In this document: in pieces, positions 9,269-18,454 of the stretch
Position numbering within the stretch: the first letter of the stretch is position 1
How the letters are laid out: the number at the start of each line of letters is the position of its first letter
Source of the DNA: Polynucleobacter nymphae
GTDB taxonomy: Bacteria > Pseudomonadota > Gammaproteobacteria > Burkholderiales > Burkholderiaceae
DNA: 64,000 nt
Reading direction: 5' to 3'
Assembly (NCBI RefSeq): GCF_018882155.1
Contig: NZ_JACVPA010000001.1
Coordinates: forward strand, 186,001-250,000
Made by a program: the position numbers and the translations under genes
Notes under the pieces: model-generated
Database searches by the model: none
What the model saw: the letters and a program-made list of their open reading frames with translations, nothing else
Told to the model about the DNA's origin: nothing

Positions 9269-10453
9269 ATGAGTCGTGATGTCGTTGTCTTAAGTGCAGT
9301 TCGTTCCGCCATTGGCACCTTTAATGGCTCTCTTAGTAGCTTTGAGCCTTCTGAGCTCGGTGGCATTGTGATGAAAGAGGCAGTTGCTCGCTCAGGCGTT
9401 GATCCCGCCTTAATTAATTATGTAACCGTTGGTAATACGATTCCAACGGATAGCCGTTACGCTTATGTTGCTCGTGTAGCTTCTATTCAGGCTGGCCTGC
9501 CTATGGAATCTGTAGCAATGGCTTTAAACCGTCTATGCAGTTCTGGTTTACAAGCAATTGTGACAACTGCACAGCAAATTATGTTGGGTGACTGCGATTA
9601 CGGTGTTGGTGGTGGCGTTGAAGTCATGTCACGCGGTATGTACGGTTCACCAGCTATGCGCAGTGGCGCTCGGATGGGTGATAGCAAAATGCTTGACTTG
9701 ATGGTTGCTGTATTGACTGACCCATTCGGCGTTGGCCACATGGGCGTTACTGCTGAGAACCTGGTTGAAAAATGGAAGCTGACTCGTGAAGAGCAAGATG
9801 CTCTCGCTGTGGAGTCTCATCGTCGCGCTGCTCATGCGATTAAAGAGGGTCGCTTCAAGTCACAGATCGTTCCCATCACAATTAAGTCCCGTAAGGGCGA
9901 TATCGTGTTTGATACAGACGAACATTGCAAGCCAGAAACTACGATGGAAACTCTGGGCAAGATGAAGGCTGTGTTCAAAAAAGAAGGTGGATCTGTTACT
10001 GCTGGTAATGCCTCTGGCATTAATGATGGTGCAGCATTCTTTGTATTGGCTGATGCAGAAACAGCGAAGAAGGCTGGTCATAAACCGATCGCCCGTTTAG
10101 TGTCTTACGCAGTAGCTGGTGTGCCTAACCACATCATGGGCGAAGGTCCCATCCCCGCAACCAAGCTTGCTCTGGAGCGTGCTGGTCTGAAGTTGGATCA
10201 AATCGATGTGATTGAATCCAATGAAGCCTTTGCTGCGCAAGCTTTAGCAGTGACTAAAGGTTTGGGCTTAGATCCAGCTAAAACCAACGTAAACGGTGGC
10301 GCAATTGCTTTAGGTCACCCCATTGGTTGCTCTGGTGCTGCTATTGCCACTAAGGCTATCCATGAGTTGCACCGCGTTCAGGGTAAATATGCTTTGGTAA
10401 CCATGTGTATTGGTGGTGGCCAAGGTATTGCGACCATTTTCGAGCGTATGTAA
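9269..10453 (+). CDS. bktB: Acetyl-CoA C-acyltransferase (beta-ketothiolase, BktB-like)
   Basis: Thiolase condensing acyl-CoA and acetyl-CoA; next to phaC/phaB it probably supplies acetoacetyl-CoA for PHB. It has 394 residues from ATG 9269 (AAGGGGG 5 nt upstream; an in-frame TTG at 9245 is less likely). The acylated Cys90 lies in NRLCSSGLQ, His350 in GHPIG and Cys380 in CIGGGQG. By recall, the sequence resembles Cupriavidus BktB more than PhaA, so the symbol is a best guess. Confidence 0.85.
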   Translation: MSRDVVVLSAVRSAIGTFNGSLSSFEPSELGGIVMKEAVARSGVDPALINYVTVGNTIPTDSRYAYVARVASIQAGLPMESVAMALNRLCSSGLQAIVTTAQQIMLGDCDYGVGGGVEVMSRGMYGSPAMRSGARMGDSKMLDLMVAVLTDPFGVGHMGVTAENLVEKWKLTREEQDALAVESHRRAAHAIKEGRFKSQIVPITIKSRKGDIVFDTDEHCKPETTMETLGKMKAVFKKEGGSVTAGNASGINDGAAFFVLADAETAKKAGHKPIARLVSYAVAGVPNHIMGEGPIPATKLALERAGLKLDQIDVIESNEAFAAQALAVTKGLGLDPAKTNVNGGAIALGHPIGCSGAAIATKAIHELHRVQGKYALVTMCIGGGQGIATIFERM

Positions 10454-10461
10454 TTGTCGTA

Positions 10462-11361
10462 TTAAGTAATTAGTAGTAAGGCAGCATCCAAGCCGACTCG
10501 GTCGAAAGCCGCGTCGGCTTTTTCTTTGACGATGGGTTTTGCTTTATAGGCAATGCTGATGCCAGAGCCATTCATCATCATCAGATCGTTAGCACCATCT
10601 CCAATGGTGATTGCATTTGCTTTGGTGCAACCTAATGAACGGCAAGCTTCATCCAGATAGGCTGCTTTAGCAATGCCATCCACAATCTGTCCAAGTACCT
10701 TACCTGTCAACTTGCCGTCACTGATTTCAAGCGTATTTGCCTGAGCCTGCTTAAAGCCTAATTGCTGGCGAAGTTTTTCCGTGAAGAAGGTAAAGCCACC
10801 AGAAACTAAGAGCGTGTAAAGCCCGCGCTCATTGGCGCTGGCTAATAGCTCTGTTGCTCCAAGATTGGGTTGCAAGCGCTCACGATAGACGGCTTCAAGC
10901 GCATCTGCTGAAACACCCTCAAGCAAAGCAACACGACGTCTTAGGCTCTCTTGAAAGTCTTTGATCTCGCCACGCATGGTTGCTTCAGTAATTTGAGCAA
11001 CAGCAGCTTTCTTGCCGGTGAAATCCGCTATCTCATCAATACATTCAATATTGATTAAGGTCGAGTCCATGTCCATCGCTAGCACTTTGATATCAGCAGG
11101 ATTAAGGTCGCCATTTAAAAAACAGAGATCGCTATTCAATCCTGCTGCAATAGAGCGCAGACTTTCTCTTTGGGAGATGTCTAACTGATGACTAGATTCC
11201 CAGCGTTCAGAATAGTAAGCGCCATTCGATATTTGTCCGCCAACTGTGTGAAGCACTAATCCAAATTTGAGCGCACAGTCTTTGAGCTCAAAGACGAGCT
11301 TTTCTGAAATGGGCTCTCTAGATAGGGCGACGAGGTTTAGCTTGGGCATAGCATTAATCAT
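10462..11361 (-). CDS. serB: Phosphoserine phosphatase SerB
   Basis: Last step of serine biosynthesis, hydrolysing phosphoserine. HAD-superfamily motif I is DMDSTLINIE with nucleophile Asp97; motif II is LLVSGGFTFF; motif III/IV is TIGDGANDLMMM. It has 299 residues, with a short N-terminal domain before the HAD core as in E. coli SerB. ATG 11361 is used, though ATG 11349 (MPKLNL) is equally possible because neither has a clear ribosome-binding site. Begins 12 nt after mfd on the same strand, so probably cotranscribed. Converges with bktB, with 8 nt between stops. Confidence 0.93.
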   Translation of the reverse strand: MINAMPKLNLVALSREPISEKLVFELKDCALKFGLVLHTVGGQISNGAYYSERWESSHQLDISQRESLRSIAAGLNSDLCFLNGDLNPADIKVLAMDMDSTLINIECIDEIADFTGKKAAVAQITEATMRGEIKDFQESLRRRVALLEGVSADALEAVYRERLQPNLGATELLASANERGLYTLLVSGGFTFFTEKLRQQLGFKQAQANTLEISDGKLTGKVLGQIVDGIAKAAYLDEACRSLGCTKANAITIGDGANDLMMMNGSGISIAYKAKPIVKEKADAAFDRVGLDAALLLIT

Positions 11362-11373
11362 AATAGGGAACGA

Positions 11374-14300
11374 TTAATTGGCTTTTGCAGTGCTGAGCAC
11401 GGCTGATTCGTTCAAGCGCCTTAATATTTGCCTAATGGCGTCCAAACGCTGCTCTAGCTTCTCAAATTCCCGATCCTTCTGGGGGAGCACTTTGAGCTTA
11501 TCTTGCCCGTTAAGCTGGATATGTTTTGAGCTCTGAATCAATTGAATAATTTTTAATGGGTCAATGGGCGGATTAGGGATAAATTGAATTTGAATCGATG
11601 CTGGTGTTGCGTCAATTTTCTTAATACCAAACCCTGTCATTTCTAAGCGCAGGCGATGGGTTTCGTAGAAGGACTTCGCTTGATCCGGAAGGTCGCCAAA
11701 ACGGTCTACCAATTCTTCACGCAGACCCATCAACTCTGAAAAATCATTGGTGCCAGCAAAGCGTTTATATAAGGAGAGGCGCTCATGGACATCAGGGCAG
11801 TAATCAGATGGAAGAAGGGCAGGAACACCCAGATTGACATCGGTAGTTGCTTGAAGTGGGGAGAGTAAATCGGGTTCTTTGCCACTGCGCAAAGCCTTCA
11901 CAGCTCTATTGAGCATTTCTGTATAGAGCTGAAAACCAATTTCATGGATCTCGCCAGACTGCTTATCACCCAAGACTTCACCAGCGCCCCGAATCTCTAA
12001 GTCATGCATTGCCAGGTAGAACCCGGACCCTAGCTCTTCCATAGCCTGAATGGCATTGAGGCGTAATTGTGCCTGTTTGCTTAATGCCTCCGGATCAGGA
12101 ACCATCAAGTAAGCATAGGCTTGGTGGTGTGAGCGACCAACACGACCGCGGAGTTGATGCAACTGCGCTAAGCCAAATTTATCAGCACGATGCATGATGA
12201 TGGTATTCGCTGTCGGTACGTCAATACCTGTTTCAATAATCGTAGTACACAATAGAATATTGGTTCGCTGTGTGACGAATTCACGCATCACGGACTCCAG
12301 TTCGCGCTCATGCATTTGACCGTGGGCCACGCTAATACTTGCCTCTGGAATCAATTCTTGCAATGCATGCTTCCGATTCTGAATGGTTTCCACTTCATTG
12401 TGCAAGAAGTAGACCTGGCCGCCACGTTTAATTTCTCGAAGAACAGCCTCACGAATCACGCCATCTCCTTCACGGCGTACAAAGGTTTTGATGGCAAGGC
12501 GCTTTTGAGGAGCGGTAGCAATGATAGAGAACTCGCGTAAGCCTTCCATTGCCATCCCTAACGTTCTTGGGATTGGAGTAGCCGTCAAAGTCAGGATATC
12601 GACTTCAGCACGCAGGGCTTTAAGAGCATCTTTTTGGCGGACACCAAAGCGGTGTTCCTCATCCACAATCACTAAGCCAAGGTTAGCAAACTGTGTCTCT
12701 TTGGAAAGTAATTTATGAGTGCCAATAATGATGTCAGCCTCACCCTTGGCAATGGCCTCTAAAGCGGTATTAATTTCTTTAGTGGTTTTAAAGCGTGAGA
12801 GTTCAACAATGCGCACAGGCCAATCTGCAAAGCGATCTTTCCAAGTGGCAACGTGTTGTTCAGCTAACAAGGTAGTAGGCGCCAGAATAGCCACCTGCTT
12901 ACCGCCCATGACAGCAACAAAACTCGCCCGCAGCGCAACCTCTGTTTTACCAAAGCCAACATCACCACAAACCAGGCGATCCATTGGTGTGCCGCTCGTC
13001 ATATCACCAATGACTGCAGCAATCGCATTGGCCTGATCGGGAGTCTCCTCAAAACCAAAGCTTTCTGAAAAAGCTGCGTAGTCATGAGCAGAAAATTCAA
13101 AGGCATGGCCTTTGCGAATCGCTCTTGCAGCATATAGCCCAAGTAATTCAGCAGCGGTATCGCGAATTTGCTGAGCTGCTTTCCGTTTCGCCTTATCCCA
13201 CTGACCAGAGCCGAGTTGATGCAGGGGTGCAGAGTCCGGATCAGAGCCAGCATAGCGAGTGACCATTTGTAATTGCTGAACTGGCACATACAAAGTGGCT
13301 TCACCTGCATATTGCAGATGTAAAAATTCTTCGAAAATAGGTGTTTCCTTTGGAGGCGCTATATTCAGAAGGACTAAGCCTTGATAACGACCAATGCCAT
13401 GCTCAGCATGCACCACGGGATCACCAATCTTGAGCTCTGAGAGATCCTTAAAGAGCATGTCCGGATCTGCACTCTCTGACTCTTTCCCTTTGCGTCGCTG
13501 TCTTGCCGTCGAGGTAAATAATTCAGCCTCAGTTACGATGATGAGGTTTTGAGCTGGCCAGGAGAAGCCATTAAAGAGTGGTGCGGTGGTTAGTCCAAAG
13601 TGAGAATCACTTTTAATAAAGTCAGCAAGGGTTTCAAAGCTTTCGGGCTTCAGTTGGTAGAGTGGCTTGCCGTCTTGCCCCGCAACCGAATTACTTTCTT
13701 CAAATAATTGTCGAATTGACTCCTTACGCCCAGCACTATCGCTACAAATTAGAATGCGTACTTTTTCGCTGGCAACTAATCTACGTAAGCCGCTTACTGG
13801 ATCAGTGTCTTTGCGATGCACAGCAATATCTGGTACCTGGAGAAATTGAGCAGTTTCAGAACTCTCCTTTTCTAAAACTAAACGGGCATGTGGTTTTGCA
13901 AAGGAGAAAAATTCATCCACATCAAGGAATAGTTCTTTTGGCGGAAGAATGGGGCGATCAAGATCATGTTTGAGAAATTCATAGCGTGGAAGGGTATCTT
14001 TCCAAAACCCCCGTATAGCATCTTCAATATCACCAGTGCTGAGGATCCAAACTGGATCGCCTGATCTAGGGAAGTAATCAAATACGCTAGATTGCTCAGC
14101 AAAGAACATTGGCAGATAAGACTCTATGCCTGCGCTAGGGATGCCCAGGTTGGCATCTTTATAAATGGAGCAACGGCTAGGGTCACCCTCAAACACCTCG
14201 CGCCAACGGCCTCTAAAGGCGGTGCGCGCCTCATCATTGAATGGGAATTCATGACCTGGGAGTAGGCGAACTTCTTTAACGGGATAAAGACTTCTTTGCG

Positions 14301-14916
14301 TATCAGGATCAAAGGAGCGGATTTGCTCAATTTCGTCACCAAATAAATCCAAGCGATAAGGCAGGCTAGATCCCATCGGAAATAAATCAATGAGGCCACC
14401 ACGAATACTGTATTCACCAGGTCGCATGACTGCGCTTACCGGATCGTAACCTGCTTGTTGAAGTTGCAACTTGAGTGCCGCTTCATTGAGCTTGTCACCT
14501 TGCCTAAAGAAAAAAGTGTGCCCGGATAAGAATTCAGGCGGGCCTAATCTTTGCAGAGCTGTAGTAACTGGCACCAAAACAATATCGCAGCTGCCATTGA
14601 GTAATTCGTAAAGGGTAGCTAAACGTTCAGATACTAAGTCTTGGTGTGGTGAAAAATGGTCATATGGAAGAATTTCCCAATCCGGTAGAAGGCGGGTTTT
14701 TAGCTGTGGTGCAAAAGCAGGAATTTCTTCCAAAAGTCTCTGGGCTTCTTGTGCTTGGGCACAAAATATCACCATGACTGAGAAATCCTTACGGTAGCGC
14801 AGGGCAGTCTGCGCTATCAGGGCTGCATCAGCCGAGCCCACTAGTCCTGAAAAGGTAAAGCGCTGCCCAGCCCGCGGAGCGGGTATGGGGGGTACTAGAT
14901 TTAATGCATCAGACAT
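11374..14916 (-). CDS. mfd: Transcription-repair coupling factor Mfd
   Basis: ATP-dependent translocase that removes RNA polymerase stalled at DNA lesions and recruits UvrA. It has 1180 residues, close to E. coli (1148). Domains in order: UvrB-like N-terminal region, RNAP-interacting CarD/RID domain (about residues 495-560, GDPVVHAEHGIGRYQG), RecG-like helicase with Walker A GDVGFGKT at 651-658 and a DEEH box in IVDEEHRFGV, helicase motif VI region QLRGRVGRS, and the C-terminal TRCF domain. A TATAAT at 14925-14930 (minus strand) lies 8 nt before the ATG, so the mRNA may be leaderless. Confidence 0.96.
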   Translation of the reverse strand: MSDALNLVPPIPAPRAGQRFTFSGLVGSADAALIAQTALRYRKDFSVMVIFCAQAQEAQRLLEEIPAFAPQLKTRLLPDWEILPYDHFSPHQDLVSERLATLYELLNGSCDIVLVPVTTALQRLGPPEFLSGHTFFFRQGDKLNEAALKLQLQQAGYDPVSAVMRPGEYSIRGGLIDLFPMGSSLPYRLDLFGDEIEQIRSFDPDTQRSLYPVKEVRLLPGHEFPFNDEARTAFRGRWREVFEGDPSRCSIYKDANLGIPSAGIESYLPMFFAEQSSVFDYFPRSGDPVWILSTGDIEDAIRGFWKDTLPRYEFLKHDLDRPILPPKELFLDVDEFFSFAKPHARLVLEKESSETAQFLQVPDIAVHRKDTDPVSGLRRLVASEKVRILICSDSAGRKESIRQLFEESNSVAGQDGKPLYQLKPESFETLADFIKSDSHFGLTTAPLFNGFSWPAQNLIIVTEAELFTSTARQRRKGKESESADPDMLFKDLSELKIGDPVVHAEHGIGRYQGLVLLNIAPPKETPIFEEFLHLQYAGEATLYVPVQQLQMVTRYAGSDPDSAPLHQLGSGQWDKAKRKAAQQIRDTAAELLGLYAARAIRKGHAFEFSAHDYAAFSESFGFEETPDQANAIAAVIGDMTSGTPMDRLVCGDVGFGKTEVALRASFVAVMGGKQVAILAPTTLLAEQHVATWKDRFADWPVRIVELSRFKTTKEINTALEAIAKGEADIIIGTHKLLSKETQFANLGLVIVDEEHRFGVRQKDALKALRAEVDILTLTATPIPRTLGMAMEGLREFSIIATAPQKRLAIKTFVRREGDGVIREAVLREIKRGGQVYFLHNEVETIQNRKHALQELIPEASISVAHGQMHERELESVMREFVTQRTNILLCTTIIETGIDVPTANTIIMHRADKFGLAQLHQLRGRVGRSHHQAYAYLMVPDPEALSKQAQLRLNAIQAMEELGSGFYLAMHDLEIRGAGEVLGDKQSGEIHEIGFQLYTEMLNRAVKALRSGKEPDLLSPLQATTDVNLGVPALLPSDYCPDVHERLSLYKRFAGTNDFSELMGLREELVDRFGDLPDQAKSFYETHRLRLEMTGFGIKKIDATPASIQIQFIPNPPIDPLKIIQLIQSSKHIQLNGQDKLKVLPQKDREFEKLEQRLDAIRQILRRLNESAVLSTAKAN

Positions 14917-14924
14917 CTTAGCTC

Positions 14925-14934
14925 ATTATAGAAT
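14925..14934. promoter_or_regulatory. Overlapping divergent -10 elements for mfd and ispD
   Basis: The bases ATTATAGAAT read as TATAAT toward mfd (14930 to 14925, 8 nt before its ATG) and as TATAGA/TAGAAT toward ispD (14927-14934, 5-7 nt before its ATG). No clear -35 hexamer was found for either direction. Transcripts would start at or next to the start codons. Confidence 0.4.
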
Positions 14935-14939
14935 CAGGC

Positions 14940-15689
14940 ATGAGCTCAGGAAATCAATCCCTTAAGAAATGCCATGCTCTCCTGCCAACAGCGGGCGCTG
15001 GGTCTCGCTTGGGCGGCCATTTGCCCAAACAATTTCAAGAATTAGCTGGCAGACCGATGCTTTCTTTTGCTATCGAAGCCTTTATGCAATCTCCGCTGAT
15101 TGAATCCATTTGGATTGGCGTTTCGCCAGGATTTATTGATCAGCCTATCCTGACAAGTCTTGCCAAGGGAAATAAACCCATTCATTTCTTGCCTACTGGC
15201 GGTCCTACACGCCAAGAAACTGTCCGCAATACTTTGGCAGCACAACTTCAGGCTGGAATATCGCCTGATGATTGGATCTTGGTACACGATGCAGCAAGAC
15301 CTGGTATCACGCCTGCGCTGATTGAAAAATTAATTACCTCCGTACAAGATTCCGATTCTGGTGGCTTACTCGCTATTCCTTTAGCCGATACTTTGAAGCA
15401 GGCTAATTTTGATTCGGTAATTGCTGGCAATATACCGCTTGTAGAAAAAACAATTCCGCGTGAGCGTTTGTGGCAGGCCCAAACACCCCAAATGTTCTGC
15501 CTTCAGAAACTCCATAGCGCTTTAGAAGATGCGATTCGCTTAGAGGCTGATGTGACCGATGAGGCTAGTGCGATGGAATTAATGGGTATGAAACCACTAT
15601 TGATTGAAGGCGCAGCCCGAAACTTCAAAGTAACCCATCCTGCTGATTGGGATTTGATGCAATTACTGTTGAATTTAGATACTAAATAA
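14940..15689 (+). CDS. ispD: 2-C-methyl-D-erythritol 4-phosphate cytidylyltransferase IspD
   Basis: Third step of the MEP isoprenoid pathway, making CDP-ME from MEP and CTP. It has 249 residues. The nucleotide-binding N-terminus LLPTAGAGSRLGGHLPKQF and VHDAARPGI are family signatures, and ERLWQAQTPQMF follows. Only 23 nt separate it from the divergent mfd start, and the start has no clear ribosome-binding site. It is followed after 13 nt by ispF, the usual pair. Confidence 0.94.
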   Translation: MSSGNQSLKKCHALLPTAGAGSRLGGHLPKQFQELAGRPMLSFAIEAFMQSPLIESIWIGVSPGFIDQPILTSLAKGNKPIHFLPTGGPTRQETVRNTLAAQLQAGISPDDWILVHDAARPGITPALIEKLITSVQDSDSGGLLAIPLADTLKQANFDSVIAGNIPLVEKTIPRERLWQAQTPQMFCLQKLHSALEDAIRLEADVTDEASAMELMGMKPLLIEGAARNFKVTHPADWDLMQLLLNLDTK

Positions 15690-15702
15690 GTAAAGAAGAC
15701 AT

Positions 15703-16206
15703 ATGACACAAAGTAATGTTCATGTTCCGCAATTTCGTATTGGCCAAGGCTACGACATCCATGCCTTAGTGGCTGATCGCAAACTAATTCTTGGTGGTGT
15801 GCACGTTCCCTATGAAAAGGGTTTACTAGGCCATTCTGATGCGGATGCGTTACTGCATGCACTCACTGATGCCTTGCTAGGCGCTGCTGGATTAAACGAT
15901 ATTGGGCAGTTATTTCCGGATACCGATCCTCAATTCAAAGACATGGATAGCCGAATCTTGTTACGGGCAGCCCTGCAAAAGGTTCAGGCGGCTGGCTTTC
16001 AAATCGGCAATGTGGATGCCACCATTATTTGTCAAAAGCCAAAATTAGCGGAATTTTTGCCTGAAATGGTCAGAAACATCGCTGCTGACCTCTTGGTCAA
16101 CCCCAGCCACGTAAACCTGAAGGCTAAGACGAATGAATCTTTGGGCCACCTTGGACGGGGTGAGGGCGTTGCGGTACACGCCGTAGCATTGCTCTACAAG
16201 GCCTAA
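15703..16206 (+). CDS. ispF: 2-C-methyl-D-erythritol 2,4-cyclodiphosphate synthase IspF
   Basis: Cyclises CDP-ME-2-phosphate in the MEP pathway; works as a homotrimer with a zinc site. It has 167 residues. Metal ligands Asp18 and His20 lie in GQGYDIHAL and a third His in [25 protein letters not shown] is the C-terminal signature. AAAGAAGA before the ATG serves as ribosome-binding site. Forms an operon with ispD. Confidence 0.95.
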   Translation: MTQSNVHVPQFRIGQGYDIHALVADRKLILGGVHVPYEKGLLGHSDADALLHALTDALLGAAGLNDIGQLFPDTDPQFKDMDSRILLRAALQKVQAAGFQIGNVDATIICQKPKLAEFLPEMVRNIAADLLVNPSHVNLKAKTNESLGHLGRGEGVAVHAVALLYKA

Positions 16207-16285
16207 AGATCCTCTAACACCCCAAGCATTGTAGAATTACGGTCTTTAGAGTGAAGTTTAAGCTTGGCAGTGTTTGCGGATATTC

Positions 16286-16372
16286 GCGAGGATGGCGAAA
16301 TTGGTAGACGCACCAGGTTTAGGTCCTGACGCCAGAAATGGTGTGGGGGTTCGAGTCCCCCTCCTCGCACCA
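16286..16372 (+). tRNA. tRNA-Leu (anticodon UAG)
   Basis: 87 nt with an encoded CCA end. Acceptor arms GCGAGGA (16286-16292) and TCCTCGC (16362-16368) pair fully. The anticodon loop is TTTAGGT, giving UAG. A long variable arm and a GGTTCGAGTCC T-arm are present, as expected for leucine tRNA. It precedes tig by 54 nt. Confidence 0.96.
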
Positions 16373-16426
16373 CAAGTGCTACTTGGCTTGGACTTCACAT
16401 ATCCTGATTTCAACGAAGAGACGAGA

Positions 16427-17764
16427 ATGGCTGTGCAGATAGAAAATTTAGGTTCGTTAGACCGCAAAATGACTTTGGAATTCGCTCGTACCGATTTGGT
16501 AAAAGCGCGTGATGCCCGTTTGGCACAAGTTGCTAAGACCATGAAAGTGGCTGGCTTTCGTCCAGGCAAAGTACCAAAGAATATGGTGGAGAAGCAGTAC
16601 GGCATGCAAGTAGATTTCGAACTTCAATTCGATAAAGCCTCTGAGCTGTTCTACGAGCAAAGTAAAAAAGAAGGTATCGCATTAGCTGGCCAACCACGTC
16701 TTGAACCAAAGAGTGAGTTAGATGCCGACAAGATTGTCTTTGATGCATTCTTCGAGGTATTGCCAGAAGTGAAGATTGGTGACTTTTCGAAAGCAGAAGT
16801 GACTAAGTACTCGACGGATATTAGCGATGCTGAAATTGATCGCGCAATCGCCGTACTACTTAAGCAGCAAGCCCATTACCACCCGCGTGGCGAAGCTGGC
16901 GCCCATGGCGATGGCGGTTCCAATACGGCAGCCCAAAACGGCGACCAAGTTGTCATCGACTTCATTGGCAAGATCGATGGTATTGAGTTCGCTGGTGGCA
17001 AGGCTGAGAACTTTGAGTACGTTTTAGGTGAAGGTCGGATGTTGCCCGAATTTGAAGCTGCCACTTTAGGTCTCAAAGCCGGTGAAAGCAAATCATTTCC
17101 ACTGAGCTTTCCGGCCGACTACCATGGTAAAGACGTTGCTGGTAAGACAGCTGAATTTACTATTACCGTTAAATCGGTGAGCTGGGCGCATATGCCGGTG
17201 GTTGATGATGCATTTGCATTATCAATGGGTGTTGCAGAAGGCGGCGTTGAAAAAATGCGTGCCGAAGTGAAAGTGAATTTAGATCGCGAAGTGAAGCGCC
17301 GTATTACTTCTTTGCTAAAAAATGAGGTGATGGAGAAGCTCAATACTTTGTGCGAGCTTGAGGTACCTAAATCTTTAGTATCTTCTGAGCAAGAGCGTTT
17401 GGCTGAAAGCGCACGCCAAGATTTAATTCAGCGTGGCATACCTAACGCCAAAGATGCTCCAATTCCTGCAGAGCTGTTTGCTGAACAAGCCCTTAAGCGT
17501 GTTCGCCTTGGTCTCATTCTGAGTGAGTTGGTCAAAAAAGAAGGCTTAGCTGTTACTGCTGACCAAATCAAGGCTGAAATTGATGAGCAAGCTGCTACTT
17601 ACGAAGATCCAAAAGAAGTAGTTCGTTGGTTCTATAGCAATCCAAGCCGCTTGAAAGATATTGAGAACTTGGTGCTTGAAGACAATGTGATCAAACATTT
17701 CACATCACTTGCCAAAGTAAGCGATAAAGCGATAAGCTTTGAAGAGCTGAGCAAGCTAAACTAA
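16427..17764 (+). CDS. tig: Trigger factor (ribosome-associated chaperone)
   Basis: Binds nascent chains at the ribosome exit tunnel and has prolyl isomerase activity. It has 445 residues. The ribosome-docking motif GFRPGKVP is at 43-50, exactly as in E. coli. The FKBP domain lies around 165-250 (DQVVIDFIGKIDG, FPLSFPADYHGKDVAGK), followed by the helical C-terminal chaperone domain. ATG 16427 is the biological start; the reading frame stays open further upstream but only through the tRNA-Leu gene. Heads the conserved tig-clpP-clpX-lon order. Confidence 0.96.
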   Translation: MAVQIENLGSLDRKMTLEFARTDLVKARDARLAQVAKTMKVAGFRPGKVPKNMVEKQYGMQVDFELQFDKASELFYEQSKKEGIALAGQPRLEPKSELDADKIVFDAFFEVLPEVKIGDFSKAEVTKYSTDISDAEIDRAIAVLLKQQAHYHPRGEAGAHGDGGSNTAAQNGDQVVIDFIGKIDGIEFAGGKAENFEYVLGEGRMLPEFEAATLGLKAGESKSFPLSFPADYHGKDVAGKTAEFTITVKSVSWAHMPVVDDAFALSMGVAEGGVEKMRAEVKVNLDREVKRRITSLLKNEVMEKLNTLCELEVPKSLVSSEQERLAESARQDLIQRGIPNAKDAPIPAELFAEQALKRVRLGLILSELVKKEGLAVTADQIKAEIDEQAATYEDPKEVVRWFYSNPSRLKDIENLVLEDNVIKHFTSLAKVSDKAISFEELSKLN

Positions 17765-17806
17765 GTCTAAGCTGCTATCAATCTATTTAAAAGAGGACTT
17801 TCATAA

Positions 17807-18436
17807 ATGAACCAAAACCCGTTTCAGTCTGAAAACTTAGAGCCTAAAGGCCTAGGCTTGGTTCCAATGGTGATTGAAACCTCTGGACGAGGTGAGCGTG
17901 CTTACGATATTTATTCCCGCTTATTAAGAGAGCGTGTAGTGTTCTTGGTTGGTGAAGTAAACGATCAAACCGCTAATTTGGTGATTGCGCAGTTGTTATT
18001 TCTTGAGAGCGAAAACCCAGACAAAGAGATCTCTCTCTATATCAATTCACCTGGCGGATCTGTATCTGCAGGTCTTGCTATTTATGACACCATGCAATTC
18101 ATCAAACCACATGTGAGTACGCTGTGTATGGGTATGGCTGCAAGCATGGGAGCATTCTTGTTATGCGCTGGTGAAAAAGGGAAGCGTTACGCATTGCCCA
18201 ATTCTCGCGTCATGATTCATCAGCCATTGGGTGGAGCTCGTGGCCAGGCATCTGATATTGAGATTCAAGCTCGTGAAATTTTGTACCTACGTGAACGTTT
18301 GAATCAGATCTTGGCTGATCGTACTGGCCAATCCATTGAGACTATTGCTAAAGATACTGACCGCGACAACTTTATGTCAGCAGAGCAGGCTCGTGACTAT
18401 GGCTTGATCGATAAGGTTATCGAGAAGCGTCCTTAA
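17807..18436 (+). CDS. clpP: ATP-dependent Clp protease proteolytic subunit ClpP
   Basis: Serine peptidase forming the tetradecameric degradation chamber used by ClpX or ClpA. It has 209 residues. Catalytic triad: Ser113 in [10 protein letters not shown], His138 in RVMIHQP and Asp187 in DTDRDNF, with spacing identical to E. coli. AAAGAGGA precedes the ATG by about 10 nt. Located 42 nt after tig. ClpX follows 18 nt downstream in the same reading frame. Confidence 0.97.
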   Translation: MNQNPFQSENLEPKGLGLVPMVIETSGRGERAYDIYSRLLRERVVFLVGEVNDQTANLVIAQLLFLESENPDKEISLYINSPGGSVSAGLAIYDTMQFIKPHVSTLCMGMAASMGAFLLCAGEKGKRYALPNSRVMIHQPLGGARGQASDIEIQAREILYLRERLNQILADRTGQSIETIAKDTDRDNFMSAEQARDYGLIDKVIEKRP

Positions 18437-18454
18437 TCATTATTTGAGCCTATT

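Noticed and set aside
16274..16426. N-terminal extension of trigger factor in an open frame
   Set aside because: The frame runs through the tRNA-Leu gene; the ribosome-docking motif position matches E. coli only if translation starts at 16427.
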